A DNA stretch of 64,000 nt, from positions 5,813,472-5,877,471 of the forward strand of contig NC_087069.1 of assembly GCF_963678635.1 (NCBI RefSeq), in the 5' to 3' direction. Below are positions 11,940-22,700 of this stretch, in pieces. The notes below the pieces were generated by a model that made no database searches, was not told the DNA's origin, and saw nothing but the letters and a program-made list of their open reading frames with translations. This DNA is from Symsagittifera roscoffensis (lineage: Eukaryota; Xenacoelomorpha; Acoela; Convolutidae). Each line of letters starts with the position of its first letter. Position 1 is the first letter of the stretch. A program made the translations under genes and the position numbers.

Positions 11940-12300
11940 TTAGATTCACTACGAGGTCAAACTGTGCATTCTAAGCGGAATCCGCGACAGGCCAAAATCA
12001 GATTTGTCGGGGAATTTGCAACATTGCTACTTTTCTTTGTTTTTCTATGATGTTTTAGATTCCACAAACAAATACTTAAAACCTTGTACCACTCAAAAAC
12101 GCAAAATCACTCCAAAATAGGCGAGTTTGCGGAAACCGCAACTGTATTTGCGAAGTCCAGAACTGTTTGAGGAATCCACAAACAAATAATAAGACATTTG
12201 TATCGTTAAATTGAGCTGTTGCTGAATCCACAAAGTAGAAACCGCAATTTGTAAGAGAAATCCGCAAATTTTAAGTGGGATCCGCGTTTTGCTTGAAGAC
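11940..12300. repeat. Degenerate ATCCGCAAA repeat cluster
   Basis: GGAATCCGCG, GATTCCACAAACAAATA, GGAATCCACAAACAAATAA, GAATCCACAAAG, GAAATCCGCAAATT and GGGATCCGCG follow one another, with AACCGCAA in between. The words are too diverged for a fixed period. Confidence 0.55.
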
Positions 12301-13098
12301 GATTATCTTGTTTTATTGCTTGATACAAGAAAATAAAAAAAATTCTTTAGTTTTTTTTTTATTTTTTGAAAGTTTAAGGCACAAAAACTAAGACTGATTT
12401 TTACTCACACGCAGTTTCTTGTACCCACATCGCATATCTGAGTAAGCCTCAAAATCCTTGATTGCCGAAGTTTGATTTATTTAAAACGGGTAACTCTTGG
12501 TCTATGAAAAGAAAACTGATCAATTTCCAGGTAAAAATAGTCCAAATTTTCCTTGAAAACAGGCGTTTAATTTAAAAAAAAAACATGTATTACTGTTTAA
12601 GATTAACAAGTAGTCTTTTTGATGCTTACACCTGCTTGTGTTGGCAATTCGTAATACTCAATCCGTTTCTGGACAACTTTCAGAATATCTTGTTAATTTC
12701 GGTTTTTCTTAGTTATTCTGTACAATTTCTATTCCAGGTTAAAAAGTTAACCAATAGCGCGCAAGAGATGACTTTCAATTGGCGTTTTAAAAGTTGCAGA
12801 AGTTTTATCTAATTAGCGAATGACTTATTTTAGTTAGGCTTGAGTTCGTGAAACTCAACTACACAAAAACCGAGATGACTCACCTGAGGTGGTTTAGAAG
12901 ACTAATGGTGGTCTGCGTGGAATAAGGCAGGTAGTTTTAATTTCTTATAACAAGTTACTAGAAATTTCATGAATCGATTGCAGTTTATAAAAGCCTGTGG
13001 CACAATAATGAAATGAAAAATCAGAAGAAACACATATTAAGTTGGCTTTGGTTTGCTGTTGGGAATCCGAAAAAATCCTGCTCATACGATATTGTTCA

Positions 13099-13273
13099 CC
13101 CGGGTTGACCAAAAATGCTAGTCATGCAATTTCCATATATGAAAAAATGCTAGACATACACTTTCCATGCAATTCCAAACGTACAGAAAATTGCATGAAA
13201 GGTCTATGATTAGTATTTATTCATATATGGAATTGTATGATTAGCATTTTTGGTCTATGGAGGTCAACCCGGG
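13099..13273. mobile_element. MITE with CCCGGGTTGAC ends (175 bp)
   Basis: Perfect outer inverted ends: CCCGGGTTGACC at 13099 and its complement GGTCAACCCGGG at 13273. Further in, AAAAATGCTAGTCAT faces ATGATTAGCATTTTT. The interior alternates TCATACAATTCCATATATG-type words in both orientations, so almost all of it can fold. Flanking CA on each side may be a 2 bp target duplication. It encodes nothing. Confidence 0.85.
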
Positions 13274-16186
13274 CAGTCTTGGCAACTCTGATTTTATTCA
13301 AAAAAATGTGGTAGTTTTTGTTTCGTTTCAACAGCGTTTCGTTTCACAACGTTTCAAAATGATGAATATGATTGTTTTGATTTAACCACACTAATGCTAT
13401 TTAGATAAGAAACATTTTCATACCTTTAATAACAAATTTGTTTTTGATGGACCAAAAAGAAGTTTTAATGCAATAAGTGTGCGTGCTTTTTAATATAACT
13501 AATATGCGTGCAAAGTTATAACCAAACCAATGCTTTAAAGAGAAGAAACATTTTTATACCTTCTATAGAACTTGCTTTTCAGTGCCATACGTGGTTTCAG
13601 ATTAGTTTATTGAGTATTTTAAAAATATGCGTTCATATCAAAAGCTTTGACTTGAAAACTTGTCATCAGTTTGAGCAAGCTCCACTGAACTTGGGCTTTA
13701 TGATTTGAACCAGGTGCGCAACTAAGTCTTTCTAGAGGAGGTGAAATTCCAAATACTTAAATTCGGAAAAAAAATTATTCTTTATAAATTCAATTTTTGT
13801 TGTGCTTCAGAATCCAACTGCCTTTTATAGGTTCGGAGTCTGACGTCCCTGCATCTTCCCCACAATTATTTTTTTGAAAAAGAACCAGCTACCAAAAAAA
13901 GCCTTGAAAATAATGAAATGAGCCTTGAAAAAAAGTATGCTACGCTCCAGAATCGAACCGCTGAACTATAGATTGGAAGTCGAACAACCTCGCAACTACA
14001 ATACTTTATCCCGCATATGAAATTTCTCAAACTGATTAAAATTTAACTCAGTGCACGATTTTGCAAAAAAGCATGCATAACTATAGAAAAAAAACATAGC
14101 CAACAGACAGTTGGAAAAGAGTCAATGAACGCAAGGAAACATGAAACTGACATTTTGAAATAATAACCTCAGCTTTCGAACTTTCAAGAAAAACCTGTAG
14201 TCTTAGAATTTTTTGAATTCCAAGGACAGTTTAATATTGCCATTTTTTAAAATTAACTTTTTGATAAAAAATTAATTTTATCAAAAAATACCATTTTTTG
14301 AGTAAAAAAAATTAAGAGAACTGGATCCACAGTTGAAATTTTTATTCTGCCAGATCTGAAAATTAAAATCTACTTTCAAAACTTAAAGTCAATCACGTTT
14401 TTCATGTCAATTTTTCCTTTTGCTACCCAAAAGTGGATTTTTCCTCTTTTAACAAAGAAAATGAGCTGAACTTGAAAAACAATCAAAATTCAACCCGCGA
14501 AGAAACTAACTTGAAAAATCAGTTCGAAAAAAAATCAGGTCAAATATAAGAGTCTCTACTTCGTTTTTTTGATAGATCATTGACTCGTGAAAAATTATTA
14601 TAGTAATGGGGGAAAAATTATTATAGTAATGGTGTAATGATTGATGAGACTTTTGATGGAGCATAAAAAAGGGATCATTTGAGCAATCTCTCCCGCATCC
14701 CCATTCTTGCGTGGGGAGATATCTCCATAGCTACTTGAAACATATATATAACCACTCGAAAATAGCTTATCATGTGAAATCATGAACCAGATTCTCCGAC
14801 AAACGTGGAGCAAAATTATCAATATTGAAGCTCAAAAATTACGCTCAGAGTGAAAAAAAAATCAATAAAACTGAGGCACTTACAGCGACTTTTTTCTGTC
14901 CTAAATTGAAAAAGATCTATTGCGTACACTAAGATGCAGTGGAGAACAGTTTTTGGTATTCAGATACAAAGCTAGAGCATGAATTATCGTAACTCTCTTT
15001 CCTCGATAAGGCAAAGATCGCCCAAACAAAAATTTGCAACAGAAAAATTCTTTTTCTTTCAATTTTTTCTTTTGAAAACTTTTCCCGATACTCTTAAAAT
15101 TGAATTTCAACCGGTCAATTGATTGCGTGCTATGAAAACATCAATCATCTACATACGTTTGCTGGCATCTTTTTGTAGCATCTTACCGTTTTTGCTTGGG
15201 GGTGGAGATAGCTCAATTGGTCATTACGGGGAATATTGCTCAATTGATCCAAAAAACTGCTTTTTTTCTTTTAAGCAGCAAATTTTGAAGCCTGATTGTA
15301 CATGCAAGCGTTATTTGCTTAATTGAAATCAACTTGAAACAATATGAATATTCAATCCTCTAAAACGTAAACTTGAGCATGAACAAAGTAGTGAAGACTT
15401 TTCCCGGTAAAAGAAACAAGAAAATTACACAAATTATTTGCACTCAAACACAAATTATAACATCACATGCGATTCTAACATCGCATGGGCAAAAATAATG
15501 TTTTAACAGCTTTAACATTAATTGGATTGCACAATTGAGTATATTCACTCAATACCTTAATAGTTAATGGCATCTGGAATGTTTCCGCCAAAACACTTAA
15601 TTTGATTGACTTTTCTGTTCAGACTTTTTGGAAATGCATTTTTTCAGCTAAAAAACTGAAAACGTTCATATTCAAATTCTTATCTGCTGGCAACTCTAAG
15701 AAAAAAATATACCTTATAGTGACCTAAGTTGATGTGACGTCACATACAAAATGGATTGCATTTTTTTTTAAATCATGAGTTCACACGTCCTTCAATTTGT
15801 TCAAATAAATTCATATAAAAATTGCTAAATAAAACAAAAATTTCAACCACCAAAAATGAAAAAAAAAACAAGGCAGGGCTAGGATCAAGATTAGTGAAAA
15901 TGATTTCGTAAATAATTCATTTTACAAGGCAGCTTTAAAAAAATTGATCAAGTAAAATGTATTTCATACGAACACAAATCAAAGGCACAATATCTCATCA
16001 ACTTGTAAAGCAGATATTTTTCAACAAAAAACTAATCCGCAAACAGTGTGATTTTAAACACGATAATCGGAATGACAAAACAACACGTTACAAAATAAAT
16101 GTTCAGCAAACTCTTTCCAAAGATTTTGATGAACTAATTCGATTCGTCAAAAACAGACGAAACTTTTCAGTTTATAGTTTTTGAAA
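13274..16186. other. Gene-free region downstream of MAN1
   Basis: No convincing gene. It contains a dispersed repeat (13880-14430) related to 20420-21010. Bases 14265-14305 contain a short AT-rich inverted repeat (TTTTGATAAAAAATTAATTT and partner). The rest is AT-rich and unassigned. Confidence 0.5.
13880..14430 (-). repeat. Dispersed repeat with tRNA-like segment
   Basis: Read on the minus strand, about 14010-13945 resembles a decayed tRNA: GTTGCGAGGTTG (A-box-like), CGACTTCCAATC (anticodon-arm-like) and CGGTTCGATTCT (B-box-like). Bases 14087-14135 (CATAGCCAACAGACAGTTGG, then GTCAATGAACGCAAG) match 20431-20475, and 14350-14420 matches 20950-21020. The order of blocks differs between the two places, so they are composite repeats rather than simple copies. 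Confidence 0.55.
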
Positions 16187-16222
16187 TTTATTATACAATC
16201 AAGATTTCAGTTTTGATTTATT
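16187..16222 (-). terminator. Candidate polyadenylation signals of MAN1
   Basis: On the minus strand two AATAAA hexamers (at 16222-16217 and 16192-16187) lie 73 and 103 bases past the MAN1 stop codon. These are the natural candidates for 3' end formation; nothing else in the sequence decides between them. Confidence 0.6.
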
Positions 16223-16294
16223 GTTCGATCGATTTTGAAATCTGGTTGCCCGTTTTTTAGAACAATCTCCTTTGATTTCATTAATTGAACCAGA

Positions 16295-16713
16295 TCACAC
16301 TTTGTCCATAACAACTGGCTTCAAATAAGGAAATCGCACCAAATACTTGTCCACACTGAGAAACTTAACTTGAACCTTCTCTCCGTTGTACTTCTGTTCG
16401 TAAAACAGTCTGTAAATATCTGCAGCTTGTGGTTTATCCTTGCAGCAGATATAGACAGCCAACTCCTCGCTTCTATGGTCACAATCTACACTGTACACTT
16501 GGAAATTGTGACGCTGGATTCTCTCAATTACACTTTGCTTTGCGGATTCCAAGCCGACGTTTCCAGTGCTCTCAATTGCCAAGTCTTTCAGTTTTAAGCA
16601 GTTGGTAGGCGGAATGATCTCAATGCAGGAGCGTTCGTAGTTCGACCATCCCGATCCTGGACCCAGTCTGATAGACTTCCGACCACGGGAATCAGACCTG
16701 GACCGGGCACGAC
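16295..16713 (-). CDS. LEMD3: MAN1 exon 6: RRM/UHM domain and stop
   Basis: Acceptor AATTTCAG|GTCG. It begins with an RS-type run (GRARSRSDSRGRKSIRLGPG), then the RRM: IIPPTNCLKLKDL, EELAVYICC, and EKVQVKFLSVDKYLVRFP at the end. These match the MAN1 C terminus (PCLKIRNM..., VTVKYLRLDRYHHRFP) in order and spacing. The stop codon is at 16297-16295. Confidence 0.9.
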
Positions 16714-19700
16714 CTGAAATTAGGACGGTTTATCCACAAAGGAAAGGACCAACATACGAGCTCATCAGCTCTTCATGGAGAACTGTTTTTGCCCTCCTGC
16801 TTGAAAACTACATTCCATTTTTTCACAGATGTTAACAACGTACAGCATGAAAATAGTCTAGACTGCAACATTAAGAAAATTATTCAAAACGTTACGGTGT
16901 GCATAATAATAAAACACAAACATGGCCAATCAACGGTTTACAAAAGTAACACAGGGTTCAACGATAGCTGCTTCTTCCATTTAAAAAAACTTGACTCATG
17001 AAATCAAAGTAGATTGTATTCAATGAAACTGATTCATACACAGAAGCGAAAATGTAAAAAATCTTTCAAAATTAATCAGGCTAGTTTTGAAACAAAAACA
17101 AGCGCAGACAAAAGAATGTGAAATTAGCATCGGAAGAAACTTTACCAAGCGGTAGCAAAGCCGAATATATCTTAGCAGAAACTCTTTAAGTCGAAAAAAA
17201 TATCAGAGACTAAGATTATAAAAAAACCCTCGCCCTCAAAATTATATTTGCTCGTCAAATGAAAAAAAAGAGGACACTAAGCCAATATATTATAGGCCAA
17301 AACATGTTAAGCCAAAATAAAATATAAAAAATAGAAAAGCCGGAAAAAAACGATTCAGAAAAATTTAAGACTAATGAATAATTATCAAGTCCCCTCAGCC
17401 TCAAAACACACAAACTCACATATTTTTTGCTCGTCGAAAAACGCAATATGGGGTCATTAAGCCATTAAGCCGACACAATAAAGGCCGAAACCAATCAAGC
17501 CGAAAAAAGGAGAAGAACAAAAAAAAACCAAAAAAAAACTGGTCATGGAAAACTTGACCTATAATTTCTCAAGATTTTAGCCACTTTTGCGATCCAGAGG
17601 TGAGCATAAAAACTACGTTTCGAGTGGAACGACTCAACATTAAGTCATTAAGCCGATAAAATGTAAGCCGAAACAATTTGGGCTGAAAAAAAATTTAAGC
17701 GAAAAAATACGAAGATCGAAACAGAAGAGCAACTACAATGTAAACTGCGAATAGAAAACAAAATTCTACGATGCGGCAACTAAGCCCACAAAACAAAAGC
17801 AGACAAATAATCAGCCGACAATTTTTCTGAAACGGAACATTTAGTTTGAAAAAAAATCAAGTCCAGTCAGATTCAAAACTAAGACTTTTGCCGTCCCAGG
17901 AGTATTCATTACCTCCAGACCAAAAGCGCCGGAGACACAAGGAATTTTGAAATGAACTGAACCTATATTTACCATTTCTCTTTTTGACCATTCTGTGAAC
18001 AAAGTAATTTATGGAAAAAGTCTGGTACCCGATTGCAAGGGTTATCGAAGAATTAAAGACACTTTCATTTACAAGAAAACTAGCTTACAGCACAAGAAAG
18101 GTAAGAAATGTGGAAACTAAGCTGAAAACAGACAGGCAGACAACTGATAGGACGATAATTTTTGACCCTAAGTACTTAAGATTTAAAAAAAACAGGTGCT
18201 GACCGGATTCGAGCCTAGGCCCTTAGCCGTCAACTATTTTTCGTAACCAGTAGTTAAATTTGAAATTTTAAGAAACTGAGCATGTTTGCTGCCAAATTAA
18301 ATGATGCACAAATTATTAAGTTATTTTGTTAAATAGTTGTTAACCGAAAAAAAGGTCAAAATTCCAATTTGACAACTCAAATCGCAAGCGTAATAAGGAA
18401 ACTATAATATCTACGCTCCTTTCCATTAAAAATTTTCTCATAAAACTAGAATATTTCTTTTATTCGCCAGCTCTTAATCACCTTGACTTTCAAGAGATGA
18501 CCCAGATCCATTGTGTGTATCTCTAGATAGAGGTCTGGCTGTATGGCGAACAGGTGAGTCGCGAAGGATTCCAGCACGACTGCCCGGGTCAATTGACTCT
18601 GGCTCCGAGTTAGATGTGCCAGTGGTTGTTGCAGATGATGTCTGTGTGATTCTTTCTGCACTTGGGGACCGGGAACGGTCGATGCATTTGGCCTTGAAGC
18701 TCCTAAAAATTTGAGGCATTATTCTGTAAACTTAAGTCGGGACAATTTGAAGATCATTTGAGAGGCAATTATTAAGTAACGAAAGTAAAACATTGATCAA
18801 AAAAATTCAAAAAAAAACTTGATCGAGCTACTTATTACACTACTTTGAAGTTAAACCAACATCTTTCAAAAGTTATACTTACTACATAAAACAAAAAATT
18901 GAATCCATAATATGTTGCTTGACCTAATCCATGTCCTAATTGGCAATTCTGCGACATTAAAATAACTTCAGAGTAAAAAAAAAACACTGCGCTTCTGTAG
19001 CGACCAAACTAAGATTGAAACAACTTTAAAACTATCCACGAAAACTCATCGCAGCAAGGCTATCATTACTTGCCTCTGTTTGCTAGTACTGTGGTATGAC
19101 GTCAGCCCCCCTTCCCCCATGGCCACCCACCGCCACACCAAGTGCTCCTCCCCCTTTATGATCTGGTTTTCAGTCCTCAGGCGACTCTCCCTCTTCCCCA
19201 GCTGGATCACCGCCCTCTCCCACCTCCTAAGACCCCTCCCCCCTATTTGACCCATACTAACTCCAGCAGATCTTGTGGGGGAGAGAGGTGTCAGTTTCAT
19301 GCTGTGGTTTGAGGAGGAAGAAGAGAGGAGACTGTCTCTGACGTGGGCGATTGGGATGTAGGGCGGGTTCTTTTGGGCCTAAAAGTGAACACCATCCATG
19401 ACTTAAAAATTGACTTAAGATAACTCGAAATCAACTGATTTATGTCTTGTGTATTCAATTTATCTTCGGTACATTTTCAGAAATATCATCGATTGCAAAA
19501 CTAGTGAAGATGAATATACGAAAGAGGCTCCAATAAGATCCTGGTTTATTAGGTTGCTCAATTATAATTTAATTCAATTCCAGGGCATCAATTTTTATCA
19601 AATAAAAATCTTACTTGAGCTTTGACAATATCCAGGATTCCATTCACCAACTCATCAATAATCTTCGACTCTTTCTGGCTTTCATTCAAGTACACTTTTA

Positions 19701-22700
19701 CCGTAATCAGCAGCCCAATGAGTCCGAAAATACCAAGAAGCAGATACATCAAAGCTGACGTCACAGCTGCAAAAGACTGACGCACACGGCATGAAAGGGA
19801 CTTGACCGGAACCGAACTTTGCACTTTTGAAGCTCTTCTCAATTCTTCCGAATTTTCAATTAAGTCCTCTGAATCGTCTAAGATTTTGAACGTCAGCTTG
19901 TCCTTTTCTTTTTCGAGGCCAAACTTTAACACCGAAATCGGATCTGGATCGAAAGTCATGTCTATGATTCTCAAAAATGGGCTGTTGTTGTATCCACATT
20001 GGAAGTTTCCATTAACAACTGCAGCCATTTTCGCTATAGTTTTCAGTCTGTCTTCCACTTTGGTAAACGTGGCGCAATGCTCGCCAACGCACGGTCGATT
20101 GAAATAAACAACACCGCTTACAAACACTAAAATCAACACAATGCAAAACATATTCAACACACGCGACCACGTAAAAAACCCTCGACTTTTGGCATGACTT
20201 TTCTTCGCTGAAGAGACCTGGTTCTGAACTGGTTTCTGAGGTTGAGTTTTGGTTTTTGATAAGATACTTGTGAGAGACGAGGTTTCTTGATGGTGTCGCG
20301 AGGTCTGATTCCGTCCCTGATGTCTCGGAGATTCAGCTGAGATCACTGTACTTCGCCTTGGGTGACAATTCACATCATTGATGTATGATTCTGAACACAA
20401 TTTTTATATATTCGATTAGTCGATTTGAAACATAGCTAACAGACAATTGGAAAACAGTCAATGAACGCAAGAAAGCAAAAAAAAGTTACGGACTTGTTGT
20501 GAAAAAATCTCATTTCGATTTTCTCAGAAAAAGTTAGATGGCCTTGAAGCTCTTTGAAATTCTAGAACAATTTATGAAAGGCCCTTTTTGATCAAAATTC
20601 ACCCAATTTGAGACACAGAGGCGAAGCTTAGCTTCGCCCACACTTGCGAGAAAACGACAAAAAGCAGCTCTATAAAGAGCAATAAATAAATTAGAAATAT
20701 TCCTCGAATTAGAAATAACCCTTCGAACCTGCGATCTAGAGATTAAGAGTCTCGCACCCTAGCCACTTAACAGTTACCATTAATTACTCAATCACAAATA
20801 AAGCAGAGAACAGATTCTATACAATTTCACTGAAATTTCCAAATAAGTTAACTTTTATTTGCAAGTTAGGTTATAAAAAAAGAAGATTCGTAATAACACA
20901 CTAAGCTGATTACAAGTGTAAAAACTGGATCAAAAAAAAATTTATTTCGCTGGGAAATCTGAAAATTAAATTCCACTTTCGAAAGTAGAAGTCAATCACG
21001 TTTTTCGTGACCTTTACACTTTTGCTGTTCGATAGTGGAGATTACCTTCCTTTTATTAAAAGATATATAATGAAAAAAAAATTGAGCCTGAATAAATTTT
21101 AAGACTTTTCCTGAAAACAAAACTGAAAATCATCGCGACCTACATATGAGTCTGGACTTTGTTCATCGACTATTAAACATTTGAAGCAAAAATTATACTA
21201 CAAGGTAATTTCGGTTTTAATATTTTTCATAGCAATATTTAAGCTTCAGTTAGAAATTTTTGAAAATTCGAATCATTTTATAACATCCCTCACAACTTCG
21301 TGCTTCAAATGAAAAAACCGAATCTTTTTGCATCATTTTGGTATTTGGGAACATTTCGAATAATTACCCGAAAATAAATGTGTATCAATAATCAGACTAT
21401 TACTCACGATTTGCGTATCCAGAGGGCACTGGTACATTATTCTGAGCTGAATAAATTCTCCGCTGTCTGACATTCAGATGTTTAGTTTGTGCTTCTGCAA
21501 GAGAATCTCGTGGTTGTCGATTGATCTCTATTTGCCGACTTGTTGTCGAAGCACGCGGACTTGCTCTTCCGACAGAGCTCGGGTACAACGGGACACCCTC
21601 CGAACTCGTCTGCGACTCTTCGGAGGGTTCTTCGAACGCTGTTTCGTCCAAGTGGTAACTCGTGTTCGCTCCGAATGACCTTCGACTTCGGTTATGCTCA
21701 CTACTTGTAGCTGCAGCCGAGGAATAAGGCGCCAAGAGAGGCTCTGCCGTTTCGTCCAAATTATAACTTGTGTTTGTTTCGACTGTTTGGAGTTGACGCC
21801 TCGAGCTACGCCGAGATCGTGATGGGCTCCGATCAATGTCGGAATCCGAAAACTCTGGAGCTGAATCAAACACAAAAAAACTGATAATGAAAAAACCAAT
21901 TAGAAGAGGCCTTTCCGTTATGTGACTTTGAGTGAACAACATGGATTGGGCCATGCCAACGCTAGATAAAGGCATCACAAAACAATATTTAACTATTTAT
22001 TTATTCTAGTTGAAAGCCTTTTACAACTTTATCTACAAGTGACGCTTTAGTCTCTGGAAATCTTTCTCAATGACAGCATCTATATAACTCTGCAAATTTC
22101 AATGTTTAACAATTTCAACGCTCCTTTAATTCCAGAAAAAAAAAACAACGAGCCAGATCAAATGACACTGAAAACATAAGCGATGTTAGAAACAACACGA
22201 TGCCAAAAAAATGTTTTAAGAAATTATAAATCAGCACTGAAAACTCACGGAAGCCACAGTTCCTCAGATTGGATAGCTACGAATAGATGATGATGTTTAC
22301 GCATTATAACCAGATATTTATCTATATGCAATTTTTTTGGCTTTTCTCCTCAAGCAACGAGCACGGATCATGCTCAAGGCGCACCATGATGCGTACTCCT
22401 TGCTTGCGGGCAAGACAAACATAACCCAACTAAGAGAAATAGCCAAAAACATTGAATGTAGTTCTTAATCAGGGACGCGACAGCAGTTCTCCATGAAGAG
22501 CTGAACAACTCGTATGTTGGTCCTTTCTCTTGTGGATAAATCGTCTGAATCTAATCTTAATCCTTTGTCTTTTTCCTGTGAAAACCTAGCCGCTTACAAT
22601 TCTTGAAGTCAAAAGCCGCATTGTAACCAATCACCTATGCATACTACCAGACGTAGAAACAACATGAGAAAAAAATTCCAACTTTGCTTACGCCAGAAAT

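Larger units (their letters stand above)
8773..13098. other. Gene-free region with AT-rich motif clusters
   Basis: No reading frame here resembles a protein I know. Two clusters deserve mention. From about 10350 to 11130 variants of TATAATCGATTATA recur, many of them self-complementary. From about 11940 to 12300 variants of ATCCGCAAA and ATCCACAAA recur in both orientations; the start, CACTACGAGGTCAAACTGTG, resembles the end of the CATTACGAGGCCA MITE. The remainder is poly-A/T-rich DNA without visible features. Confidence 0.5.

Noticed and set aside
20710-20790. Functional tRNA-Lys gene (minus strand)
   Set aside because: The anticodon-arm and B-box words are present, but the acceptor and T stems do not pair. 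It is a decayed tRNA-like repeat.
21528-21899. 123-codon minus-strand ORF overlapping MAN1 exon 2
   Set aside because: A shadow in another frame; the exon 2 frame is fixed by splice phases on both sides.
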